Program-made: the position numbers and the translations under genes
DNA from: Lepiota brunneoincarnata
Lineage: Eukaryota; Basidiomycota; Agaricomycetes; Agaricales; Agaricaceae
Length of the DNA: 64,000 nucleotides
Assembly: GCA_023014365.1 (NCBI GenBank)
Contig: JAEBUN010000021.1
Location: 682,001-746,000 of the forward strand
Reading direction: 5' to 3'
The notes under the pieces: model-generated
The model's database searches: none
What the model saw: only the letters and a program-made list of their open reading frames with translations
What the model was told of the DNA's origin: nothing
Part shown: positions 10,379 to 20,110 of the stretch, one piece after another
How the letters are laid out: every line of letters begins with the position of its first letter
How positions within the stretch are numbered: position 1 is the first letter of the stretch

Positions 10379-13300
10379 TGGTGGGGTTGTCTAATTTGTG
10401 GGCCCTTTTATATTCTTCAATGACTTCCTTGGCGTTCTCCAGGTTTGCTTCTGGCTCCCAGGAATCCTCAGTGGGAAGGTATCCTTTCCATCTGACTAGG
10501 AATTGATACTTGTTCCGGAATTTTCTGTGGCGCAGTATTGACTCGACCTCGTATTCTTCTTCTCCATTTACAAGGTCGGGTGGTGGGGCTGTGTTGTATT
10601 CCCCATGTGTGTCGTTCTCTTCTGCAGGCATTAGGAGGCTCGCATGAAACTTGTTGTGGATCTTCCATTTGATGGGTAATTTTAGTTCATAGGTTACAGG
10701 TCCGAGTTTTCTTGTTATGGTGAAGGGACCTTCTCGGCGTTGGGCCAGTTTCTTTGAGGCGTACTGGATTGGGAGGTTGCGGTTGTCGAGCCAAACCTTC
10801 TGTCCAACTTTTAGATTGATATCTGGCCGGTTATATCTTGCAGCCATTTTTAGTCTGGCTTGTTCATGCGCAGCTTGGGCTTCTTGGCGTATCTTGGCGA
10901 GGTATTTAAACTTCTCTCCTATTGCTGGAATGTTCGTTGGCTCCTCGGAGGTCGGAAATCCTTTGGGGCTTGATCCATAGAGGAGTTCAAATGGGGTATG
11001 TTGGTGTTCGGCATGTGTTTTTGAGTTATGGACGTATTCCAGGAGTGGGAGTGCCTTTACCCATTTGTTCGGGTTCGATGAGCAATAGATGCCAAGGTAG
11101 AGTTCTATTTCTTGATTGAATCGCTCTGTTTGTCCGTCTGTCTGGGGGTGGTAGGCGGTAGAGAGTGCTTGTTCGATTCCAAGTTGTTTGTAGAATTCTT
11201 TCATGGATTTGGCAGCGAATCTGGGGTCGCGATCACTGAGAACTTTCTCGGGAAGGCCAAATCTAGAGAATAGCCATTTGATAAGAATTTCGGCAATCTT
11301 GTCCGCGTTGGCGGTTTTCGCAGTAGGTTCTAGAATTATCCCCTTCGTAAGCTGGTCGACCACGACCAGTATAGAATCATGGGGTCCGTCCAGGGGTAGG
11401 TCTGTGATAAGATCCATCAAGATGTTCGAGAATGGACGGGTAGAACGGGGTCCAGGGATAGGTTGAAGCGGTGGTTTTAGGGGGTGGCGATTGATCTTGT
11501 ATTGTTGGCAAGCACCACATCCTTTGACGTAGTTTTTGACAAATGATCGCATCCCGGGCCAGTAGGCGTATTCCTGGAGTTTTCTAGTTGTTTCTGCGAT
11601 TCCAGGGTGTCCTGCGGTGGGTGAGTCGTGTACTCTTTGCAGTAAGCGGCGTCTGAGGTGTAAATCTTGTGGTATAAATAGTTTTCCTTGAACACATGGG
11701 TGTCCTGAGTCATCTTCTTGGGTGATGTCGGTCTGTTTCTTTTTCTTCCACAGCTCTTTTATTTCCTGTTTGGTATTTTCGTCGATAATATGGATATGTT
11801 GTGGCTGTTCTGAGGTGAAGAATTTGTCAGGGATTGCAACGACCTGTTTGTTGTCTCTTGTCTTGGGTTCATGATCGGGTCGTCTGGAAAGGGCATCTGC
11901 TGGTCCATTTTTCTTTCCAGGGATATGTCGGATTTCGATGTCAAATCGTTGCATGTAGGCAATCCATCGGGCTTGTCTTCTGCTGAGGTCTTCAGGTTTT
12001 CTCCAGCGGCGAAGGTTGTCGTGATCTGACCATACGATGGTCTTGTGCGATGATCCTTCTATGTGGTGGCGCCATTCTTTGAGTGCTCGGATAATGGCGA
12101 AGAGTTCCTGTTCGGAGCAATGATAGTTGCGTTCGGCTGGTGAGAATCCTTTTGAGAAGTATGCGACTGGGTGTTTAACTCCATTGTTGTCGCGTTGAAG
12201 TAGGACTGCTCCTGATGCAAATAGTGATGCGTCGCATTCAATTTCGAAGGGTTTGTCTCGGTCGGGGACCATTAATACCGGTTCGCTTTGGAATTTTCTC
12301 TTGAGGGTATCGAAGGCATTCTGGCATTCTTCTGTCCATTCGAATTTCTTGGTTTTGGACATTAGGGCATTGAGAGGTTTTGCCCATGTGGCGTATTGGT
12401 GTATGAATTTTCGATAGAAGTTGCAAAATCCTATGAATTTTCGTACGTCGCGCGGGGTAGTTGGTGTTGGCCATTCAGCGATGCCTTTGAGCTTTGCTGG
12501 GTCCATCGAAACTGAGTCGGGAGTGATAATAACTCCTAGATATTCGAGTCATTGTCGTTCGAATTCGCATTTCTCGGTTTTGAGGTATAGATCGTTGTCC
12601 TTGAGTATCTTGAGTACTTCTCTTGTGAGGCGTCGAAGTTCTTGTTTTGTTTTTGCGTGAATGAGGATGTCGTCCATGTAAACGATTACTCCTCCGTTGT
12701 CGATGAGTTTTCGGAATAATGAGTCCATCATGGTTTGGAATGTTGCTGGGGAGTTACACATTCCAAAGAACATAACCGTGGGTTCGAATAATCCTCGGGG
12801 TGTCCTGAAGGCTCCTTTCCATTCATCTCCTTTGCGTATGCGGATGTTGTTGTATCCTGCTCGTACGTCGAGTTTGGTAAAGTACTTTGATCCTCAGAGT
12901 TTGTCGAGAATATGAGAGATGAGGGGGAGGTTGTACGCATTTTTGACGGTATGCTCGTTGAGGTACCTGTAGTCTTGACAGGGGCGTAGTTTTCCATCTT
13001 TCTTTCCTACGAAGAAGAAAGGTGATGCCATTGGCAATTCGGATGGTCGAATGTATCCCTTTTGAAGGTTTTCTTCTAGGAACGTGTCAAGTTCCTTTTC
13101 TTCATTGAGGGAGAGTCGGTAGGACTTCATGGCAATTGGTTTGAATGATTCCTTGAGTTCAATTTTGTGATCCCATGGTCGTTGTGGGGGGAATCGTTCG
13201 GCTTGTTTCTTGCTAAATACTGGGAGGTATTCGTGGAATTCCGTGGGTACGACTTTTCTTGGGTCGTCGTTTTTCTTTTCTCCGTGTTGTACGGCAAGGA

Positions 13301-13915
13301 ATTGTGATGCGGAGGCTTTGAAGTTGATTTCTTCGAAGCTTGTGGGCTCTAGTGTGGAGATGTGGTTGAGTTGGTCGTTGTAGATCCAATCGGGTTCCAT
13401 GGATTGGATGAGTTCTCGGAATATAGTGTTGTCCCAACGTTCGTTTCTCCAGCGTAGTTGCTTGGCATCCCAGTCGATGTCTGGGTTGTGTTCTGCAAGC
13501 CAAGGGAATCCAAGGATGAGTCTTGGGCTTCCGAGGGAGACTACTTTTGGTTTGATCTCCATATTCTTCCCGTTAACCGTTAGGTTGAGGGTCGTGTAGT
13601 GGGTGGCTGTTCCATTTTCGTTAACAGATCCATCGGCATTTCGTACTTCGATGGGTCGATCGAGGGGTGTTGTTTTGAATGAATGTTGTTTGACCATTCC
13701 GGGGTCAATGAAGTTTCCTGCTGCTCCTGAGTCGAGTAGGGCGAGTAGTTCCACGCTTTCGGGTCCTTCCTTAGTGAACTTGTGTTTTCGGATTCAACAG
13801 GGTAGATGTATTACGCGTGCTGACGATTCCTGTAACTTTACAACATTAATATCATTTTGTGAATAGGAAAGGGAAGGAGGTCTTTGTGGAGGGCTAGACG
13901 TGGTGGCTAGTCTCC
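10260..13915 (-). pseudogene. Gypsy-1 pol with two stops in RT
   Basis: In order: aspartic protease (LLALLDSGAAGNFI), RT (MFFGMCNSPATFQ; YMDDILIHA near 12670), RNase H (FEIECDASLFASGAVLL), integrase (HHCC finger, then the DDE core) and a C-terminal chromodomain (FLVRWKGYLPTEDSWEP). TGA at 12894-12896 (KL*GSKYF) and 12549-12551 (FERQ*LEYLG) replace the CGA seen in Gypsy-2. Compared by eye, the two copies are otherwise almost identical in protein. Confidence 0.93.
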
Positions 13916-15040
13916 TTAGGCAAAATCCTTAACCAGAGGGGCATCTGGGTGGTTGGATTCATTTGCAAAATGTTCGTAGATGTCCTCGACTTCTTCGTCG
14001 GTTGCATCTTCTAGTATGTTGTATAGCAAGTTCTTTTTCCTGTAGCTTGCTTGTCTTCTTCTGGATATCGCATTTGACCGGTTTCTGGCATCCAAATTGC
14101 GGGGTAATTCGGATCGGCGATATATTGTCTTCTTGGTGGGGCATTCGCGGGCGAAGTGTCCAGTCTTGCGGCAGTTGAAGCATCTCTTTTCTTTGAGATC
14201 TTTTCTTTGGGCATCCGTGAGGATTGCATTGAGGGCTTCGCGGGTGCGTTCTTGTACCAACTGGTGGAGTCTGTCTTCTTCGGTCTCCTCGTCTTCATCA
14301 GCTTCCTCGGCAAGTAGATCTGGCTCGTCCTCAAAGTCGAGGTTGTAGACTGCTTCGGCGAGTTGGTCAATATCCATTGCGTTAGGGTCTGTTGCTTGAT
14401 AGGGCAGTGGGACACGGCGCGTAAAAGCATTTCTTTTCCCTTTAAATGGGCGAGTGCGCGAAGTCGTTGGAAACGAGGGAGTTCCTCGAGTTTGCATATA
14501 GTCGCGTTGAGTTTGTAGTATTTGATATGCTGTTTGAGCTTGCTTGAACCAGTCGCTGAGTTTGTTTCCTGGATTGAGGCTAATTGTCTTGATTGCGACG
14601 GGGCGATCCAGCCCGTTCTTGAAATAGTTGACCGCCGCCACTCCATCTCCAAGGTCGGCCTGATAGGCGAGTATCTGGAACTGGGATATGTAATCATCGA
14701 TATATCGTCCATTCTGTTTGAGGTGGCGGATTCTGTCCATTGCATCGGCGGGGACATTGTTTGGGGCGAAGGATGTATCGAGTCCTTCGAGAAATTTCTT
14801 CCATGTCGGAAGGGTCTGGCTTCCATCAAGTTCTTTGTTTGATTCCAAGAATGCTCCTCTCCATGTTGCGGCGGGGCCGGTGGACATGTATGAAAGGGCG
14901 AATTGTATCTTGGTCTTGTCATCGGGAAAGGCTCCTGGCTTTGCATCGATGTATAGTTGTACTGCATCCTTCCAGAGGCGGAAGTAGTCGGTCTCTCCAT
15001 TAAAGGTTGGGGGTGTGTTGATTTTTGCAGAGGAGGCCAT
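13916..15040 (-). CDS. Gypsy-1 gag
   Basis: 374 codons from MASSAKINTPPTFNG to TAA at 13916. Retrotransposon-gag core (FRLWKDAVQLYIDAKP.., WKKFLEGLDTSFAPNN) with one CCHC zinc knuckle near the C-terminus (CFNCRKTGHFAREC, about 14130-14175). The same frame stays open far upstream of this ATG with a Pro/Ser/Thr-rich reading, as in Gypsy-2. Only about three residues differ from the Gypsy-2 Gag. A -1 overlap with pol lies at the 3' end. Confidence 0.9.
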   Translation of the reverse strand: MASSAKINTPPTFNGETDYFRLWKDAVQLYIDAKPGAFPDDKTKIQFALSYMSTGPAATWRGAFLESNKELDGSQTLPTWKKFLEGLDTSFAPNNVPADAMDRIRHLKQNGRYIDDYISQFQILAYQADLGDGVAAVNYFKNGLDRPVAIKTISLNPGNKLSDWFKQAQTAYQILQTQRDYMQTRGTPSFPTTSRTRPFKGKRNAFTRRVPLPYQATDPNAMDIDQLAEAVYNLDFEDEPDLLAEEADEDEETEEDRLHQLVQERTREALNAILTDAQRKDLKEKRCFNCRKTGHFARECPTKKTIYRRSELPRNLDARNRSNAISRRRQASYRKKNLLYNILEDATDEEVEDIYEHFANESNHPDAPLVKDFA

Positions 15041-15953
15041 ATTGTTAATGTCAGAGGTTGTGGATTCCTCGTCGGAAGTGTGAATAGACCCGGTAGTGGG
15101 GCTAACTTCGGATGGTTCGGATTGTACAGGGGAACTGGATCGAGGCGGTGAGTGTACCGGTGATCCAAGTGGTGATGCGAGGGGTGAGAATGTTCTTGGG
15201 GGTTTCTGTTGCAAAGTGTTGTCGCTAGTTCTTGTACTTGTTGAGGGTTGAGGACCGGAGGATGTGGTAGATGTTCTATGAATTGGCTCCCTGAGCTTTG
15301 AGCGGGTGGAGGTGGCAGTTCTTTCAGGTGGTGGTTGTTTAGGTAGGGATTGAAGAACTGATGCTGGGGGTGCTGGGTATCCTGGGTCTTCTGTTCGACG
15401 TTGAACTCTCTCGGTAGGTTGTGTAGGGTACGGTGCGGAACCAGAGGGTGAACAAGTGAGGGGTATAGGTTTTGTTTTCTTTTTAGGGTCCGTGGTGGAG
15501 GGGGTGTGAAGTCGGGTTCGGAGTCGGTTGTCAACCAGTCAGAACTGTTGGATTCTTCGTAGTTGGTGGCAAGGGGGTCGTTTCGGTTTGTAGACAGGGT
15601 GAAGAGGGAAGAAGTCGAAGGTGAAGGTGAGGGTGAATAAACAACGCTTGCAGGTGCGTTATCCCAATCGACGCTTGAAGGTGCGGATGACCTGTATACA
15701 ACGCTTACGGGTGCGTTATCCCAATCAACACTTAAAGGTGTGGATGACCTATCAACGCTTTCGGTGCGTCTGACCAAGGGTGCAGAGGGTATGGTGGCCT
15801 GCTCTACAGGGGTGTATCACCGGACAGCGACAAGGCGTGTCGTCAGATACGGTTGGCACTCGGATAGCGATAAAGCGTATCGTCTGCCAGTGTGGAAGGG
15901 TAGCGACAAGGCGTACCGATACCACGGGGTGTACGATGGAGGTTGTCCAAAGG

Positions 15954-15965
15954 AAGCTTTAATCT
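15954..15965 (-). promoter_or_regulatory. Gypsy-1 self-priming primer-binding site
   Basis: The minus-strand 12-mer AGATTAAAGCTT begins two bases inside the 5' LTR. It is the exact complement of AAGCTTTAATCT in the same LTR (minus strand, 16148 to 16137), which lies 35 nt past the TATA box (about 16177-16183). Same layout as in Gypsy-2. Confidence 0.75.
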
Positions 15966-15967
15966 AA

Positions 15968-16665
15968 TGTTATGATCCGTGCTCCTTCTGTATCCGAGGA
16001 TAACTGGAGACGGCCTTCAATCACTCTACAAGGTGTCCGAGACGGTTGGCCTTATAGAGCTTAGTGGATCGCGCTCAATGAGATAACGAGGGAAGACGCC
16101 AAGTTAAGGCAGAGAGGTAAACGACCGCTGTTAACAAGATTAAAGCTTAAGGCTTTAATCTCTACTTGTACAGGCCTTATATACCTATGAGGTGCTATAT
16201 ACTCGTTATAGGTTACTTGGCTGTTCTACTGGTTGTGCGCAGTCCTGACCATGATGCACATCCTGGCTGATGGCATCCTAGCGTTATTTATATTACAATG
16301 AGTCAGTACTCTCGCTACTGCTGTGCGATGTTCCATCGCTTTCCTCTGACTCATAATCTTCTTCTCCCGATTGTATCTCCATGGAATCCTCTCCGTTCTC
16401 GCTCTCCATTCTCTCGGTGCTTCCATCCGTATCGGAGGTTGGGTCGGTTGATCCATGGTTACCTTCCTCGTCCTCGGGGTATTCCAATATATCCTCCAGG
16501 GTTATCTCCATTCCTGCTTCTCTCGCCAGGTCCTGCATGGCGGTGTAATATTCCCCTTCCTCGTCTTCGTATTCTTGTGCCTGTAGTTGGTCTGTAGTCT
16601 CCTGTACCCATCTTGTAAAGTCAAACAGTAGTTCTTGTTCCTCCCGGTCTGGACTGTTCATAACA
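15968..16665 (-). repeat. Gypsy-1 5' LTR
   Basis: 698 bp, direct repeat of 8424-9121. Its minus-strand start, TGTTATGAACAG, abuts the TSD ATCAT at 16666-16670. It contains the promoter and a promoter-proximal copy of the acidic ORFX tail, with its own ATG. Confidence 0.95.
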
Positions 16666-16670
16666 ATCAT

Positions 16671-18541
16671 CCTAACCGTTCCACTCCCCACGACAGGAAA
16701 ACTTGCGTCCTTATCAGCGGCACCTCCAAAGTATGGGTGTTCAAACTCGTTGTACTCAATGAAGTCCTCCCTCTGGACAAAACAATGGTCTGTTGCTCCT
16801 GAATCAATCACGGTAGGGACTGTCTCGAAGTCCTTTTGATCGTGCATCACCTCAGTCATGAGAATGACCACATCCTTGGGTGTGTGAACCAGTACTTCAT
16901 TGTTTGGTTCATTGGTTGTAGTGTGAAACAATTGTGGTTGTTGGGTTGGTTGACTGGGGGGTAATTGATTAACACGGGGTTGTTGGTTTGTGGTCTGGCC
17001 CTGGATCCTATGACGTCCAAAATTTGCAGGAAATTGCCCAGGTTTCCCACCACCTGGCCAATAGCAGTCATCAATTGTATGCCCAATCCGGCGGCAGTTG
17101 GGGTTGGTACAGACAAGGTTTTGTCGGTTACGTGGGGTGTTGGTTTGGAGCGCTGTGGGTGAGTTGGTGCTGTGGTGTGGTTTATCACGACTAATCCTGG
17201 CCCAGTGCGTGTTTAACCTGGCAATTGCTTCGACAGACGATGTAGTGGTGTACAGTGTAGCTACCACTGGGTCCCAGGATCATGGTAATGAACCAAGTAT
17301 GATGGATCGGAAAGTGGTATCAGTGATGTTACCACCCATTGCGTTCACATTTTGCCAGAATGTTCGTAAAAGAGCGATATGGTTTGGGAAATTATCCCCA
17401 TCCCGGTAACGTAAGTTTTGTAGCTCTTCTTCCGCATGTAGTAACGATAGCTCAGATGTTTTGTCGTACAGATCAACAAGGGATTTCCAGGCTTCAGCTG
17501 CGCTCCCTGTGATGTTGGCACCCATACCAATAGGATTGCGGATATTGTAGAGCAGAAGGCCTTTGGTCCATGCATTTTGAGTCTTCCACTCACTAGCCAT
17601 TGGGGTAGTTGAGTCCCAGGGGGTGTCTGCTGTTACGGGTGTTGTTGGTTGGATTATGGGGGCTATGGCTGGATTTGGAGTACCTGTAGTAGTAGGTGGG
17701 GTTACTATAACTGTGGGGGTCATAGTGGTAGTTGGGTTGATGATCGACCCAGTGAGGTATCCCATCACGCTGTTAGAGCCGGTGCGGGTCGGGACCGAAG
17801 CGGAGGGTCGGGGTGGTATCCTTGGTATAAGGTAACCGGGGGACAGGGCGAAGTCAGTACGTAGACTTCGGGACCGAGGCGGAGTACGTCGGGCGGGGGG
17901 TTGGACTTGCGGCCTCAGCTTATGTGCTGTGCCCTCCTACTGTCCTAGTCCGTATTTCAGGAAGTCGGAGCCGAAGCGGAGCGAGGCAGAAGAGAGGAGA
18001 GGATATGGAACAGGGAGCTGGCCCGCTGCTCGATTCGATTATCAGACTGAGGAGTACAAGCCAAGTGCCTACGGTATATATACTACTAGCTCGACAAATG
18101 ATGACTCGTACTGACTACGTGCGGAGCGAAGCGGAGACCCATATGGTTACAAGCGGATTACGAATAATTTCGAATGGAATGGAGACCGGTACGGGTATGG
18201 AGACTGGTAACGTATTCTGATTACAGACGGAGAATGGAGAACTGGACAATGGGAGCACCGAGGGTCAGGTGGTCGTGGCACGTGTAGAGGTAGGTCGCGT
18301 GATCGGGGCGAAGGGTTGCGGTCGGAGCCAGTCGGGGCCGAGTCGGAGGGCATAGGGTTGTCGTGTGGAGCACACGTGGAGTCGAGAAGCCGAAGCCTAA
18401 TGGTTAAGCTCTAGGTTTGGTGTGGATATGACACACGCCCTGAACCTCGGCTGCGATTATGATCATGTTTTTCCAGGAAATCCAGTTTGATCCATCGAAT
18501 TTGTCCCCCTCAGAGAAAGTTGGTGGTCTGGACTTTGTCAT
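16671..18541 (-). pseudogene. Copia-A gag and protease, interrupted
   Basis: Gag starts at ATG 18541 (MTKSRPPTFSEGDKFDGSNW) and reads to IIIAAEVQGV. It is then interrupted by the solo LTR 17771-18433 and resumes in frame as MGYLTGSIINP; without the insert and one TSD the join is seamless. The Gag core (WDSTTPMASEWKTQNAW, SELSLLHAEEELQNLRY) follows. A TGA at 17280-17282 (GSLP*SWDPVV) stops it. A CCHC-like knuckle (CTNPNCRRIGHTIDDC) and the protease site VIDSGATDHC (DSGA at 16794-16805) come next. The frame ends where Gypsy-1 entered. Confidence 0.9.
17771..18433. mobile_element. Solo LTR (663 bp) inside Copia-A gag
   Basis: Ends are TGTTAGAGCC..GGATATGACA (plus strand), flanked by CACGC at 17766-17770 and 18434-18438. 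No coding capacity; rich in variants of GGACCGAAGCGGAG. It is not similar to the other LTRs here. A TATATATA stretch near 18076-18083 reads the same on both strands, so orientation is open. The clean TSD and the restored gag frame show a whole element inserted and then recombined down to one LTR. Confidence 0.85.
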
Positions 18542-18676
18542 CTTTTATGTCTGTGAGGCGTATATGTGTTCCCCAAGTGTGAGTGTGTTTTATCTAGTCG
18601 GATGTGTTTTGTTCAGTAATGTGATGTGTTCGTGGTAAGGATAGTGTGGTTCAATATAAAGTTAGTTGTGTCTTTT

Positions 18677-18689
18677 GGGGCCCATAACC
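18677..18689 (-). promoter_or_regulatory. Copia-A primer-binding site (iMet-tRNA anticodon arm)
   Basis: Minus-strand GGTTATGGGCCCC touches the 5' LTR. GGGCCCATAACC is the anticodon arm (CAT) of initiator Met tRNA. Several Ty1/copia elements,such as Drosophila copia, prime with an iMet half-molecule. The same 13-mer follows the Copia-B LTR. Confidence 0.8.
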
Positions 18690-19043
18690 TATTGGTAGAT
18701 GTACTCAGCGTCACACTCGTTTCGCGAACCACTAAATATATTTTCGTACCTATTGGTAGACGTACTGTAGTAGGTTTAGTGAGACTAGTTTTTCTAGCTA
18801 GTGTAAACTACTCACCTCAGCGTCACACTCGTTTCGCGAACCGCTGAGGTGTGTTGGTAAGCTAATTCTTTTTTATACATTGAGGACAAGAACTGTATAG
18901 TTGTAAAAAACGGAACACCGGCACACAGAATATGAAATAAGTGTGTGTGCCGGTGTGTGTGCAGAGCGACTCTGCTTTTGTTTAGTCCAAAAACGGAAGT
19001 GACCAAAGTCACTGTGTCTTGCCGACACTGCGTCTCACCAACA
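18690..19043 (-). repeat. Copia-A 5' LTR
   Basis: 354 bp, direct repeat of 4962-5315, with TSD TGACC at 19044-19048. Compared with the left copy it has TG or CA at several sites where the left copy has CG, for example in the repeated element CGCTCGTTTCGCGAACC. Confidence 0.93.
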
Positions 19044-19048
19044 TGACC

Positions 19049-20015
19049 CTCTGGCACCACCACCTCTGGGATGGCCCTTCGGTGGCCCCAATCAGCCCCT
19101 GGGTGCGAGGGTGGCCCCTGTGTCCGAGAAGTAGAGGATCAGGGATTCTTTCGTGGTGATCCTGCATGCTCTACTGTGTCCTACAAACCATAAATATCTG
19201 GGTCATAGATGCAGCTAGTGTGAAAAAACCACTGCAATCCTGGGCAAGTGTAAGAGCTGAGAAATATTCCTCAGTAAGGGCAGCAGTTTTGTGAAGAGAG
19301 AGCGATTCTTCAGCACGTGAGAGGCACCGAAACGAAGCGAAACCGAAACAAAACTAAAACAAAGCCGAAACAAAACAACGTGAAACACATCCAAACAAAG
19401 GGGCGAGTGTGGTCAACAAAACGACACCACTGGGCTTCGAAAACCAAGGAGACTTGCTGGTGAAGAGATTGAGACCGCGACCGAGAATGAGATGAGAGGA
19501 ATGGCCATATATTTGACCGGAGAATGAGTCTCCGGGCCTTACCCCTTATATGCAAACATTTGTACTATATTTTAATCCCTTCCTATGCTCAAAAGCAATA
19601 AGAAAATAAGAGAAAATGAATCTAGGCTACTTGCGAGATGGGGAATGTGAAACAGGGGATGAAATGTGAATTTTTCATAGCTACGTGAGGAGGGGATTAG
19701 GAAAGGTGAAAGAAAATTATAAAAGTAATGGTCTGCAAGGCATATAGGGGCCTATAAGAAGGGAGAAATGTTACTCTACAATGACGTTTGGGGATGGGAT
19801 GGAAATGGCGCAAAAATATTCGAATGAGAGGGAACAGGAGTGGAATGGGGATATTTTCGAAATGGCGCTGCCTGCCTCAATGTGTGCACTCCGAGTATTT
19901 TGATCCGAGATTTGATCCGGGTTCATCATATAGCCACTCGTCCACCTCTACATTTGGGTTGTTTGTGACAGTGGCAATCACAGTAATTTTTTTTTTTACA
20001 AGAATAAAGTCACAC
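19049..20015. other. No gene seen
   Basis: About 1 kb right of Copia-A. There is an A-rich stretch with many CGAAAC/CAAAAC words (19325-19385) and a T run at about 19988-19997. No frame with recognisable features. Confidence 0.5.
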
Positions 20016-20018
20016 TAC

Positions 20019-20110
20019 AGGGATCGGCCACTATCTGAAGCTAAGCAGAGCTAGGCGCTGGGTTAGCCACAGCTGGGTCAAGTGCCGAATGGGGGACCCT
20101 GTTGCCAGTC
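20019..20110 (+). ncRNA. 5S rRNA-like sequence (pseudogene or 5S-derived SINE)
   Basis: GATCGGCCACTATCTGAAGC, then TAAGCAG, GCGCTGGGTTAG and AATGGGGGACC occur in the order and approximate spacing of the 3' half of a fungal 5S rRNA (A-box-like GAAGTTAA.CAG, C-box-like GGTTAG..GGGGGACC). The 5' third of 5S is not recognisable. A run of 11 or more T precedes it, not follows, so it lacks a normal Pol III terminator. A decayed 5S copy or a 5S-headed SINE are both possible. Confidence 0.4.

Larger units (their letters stand above)
8424..16665 (-). mobile_element. Gypsy-1: Ty3/gypsy chromovirus nested in Copia-A
   Basis: An 8,242-bp element with 698-bp LTRs (8424-9121, 15968-16665) ending in the inverted pair TGTTATGA/TCATAACA. 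The TSD ATCAT lies at 8419-8423 and 16666-16670. The two LTRs look identical except at one base (8434 A against 15978 G), so it inserted recently compared with its host Copia-A. It is the same family as Gypsy-2, in the opposite orientation, with the same gag, pol, ORF3 and ORFX. The RT region carries two TGA stops (12894-12896 and 12549-12551) where Gypsy-2 has CGA. Confidence 0.96.
4962..19043 (-). mobile_element. Copia-A: Ty1/copia LTR retrotransposon with two nested insertions
   Basis: The ends are direct 354-bp LTRs (4962-5315 and 18690-19043), starting TGTTGGTGAG on the minus strand. They are flanked by the TSD TGACC at 4957-4961 and 19044-19048. An iMet-type primer site lies inside the right LTR. 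The order gag, protease, integrase, RT, RNase H on the minus strand is the Ty1/copia order. A Ty3 element (8424-16665) and a solo LTR (17771-18433) sit inside it; removing each insert plus one TSD restores a continuous reading frame. Three premature TGA stops (17280, 7458, 6000) make it non-functional. The LTRs differ at roughly ten positions, mostly CG in one copy against TG or CA in the other. Confidence 0.95.
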
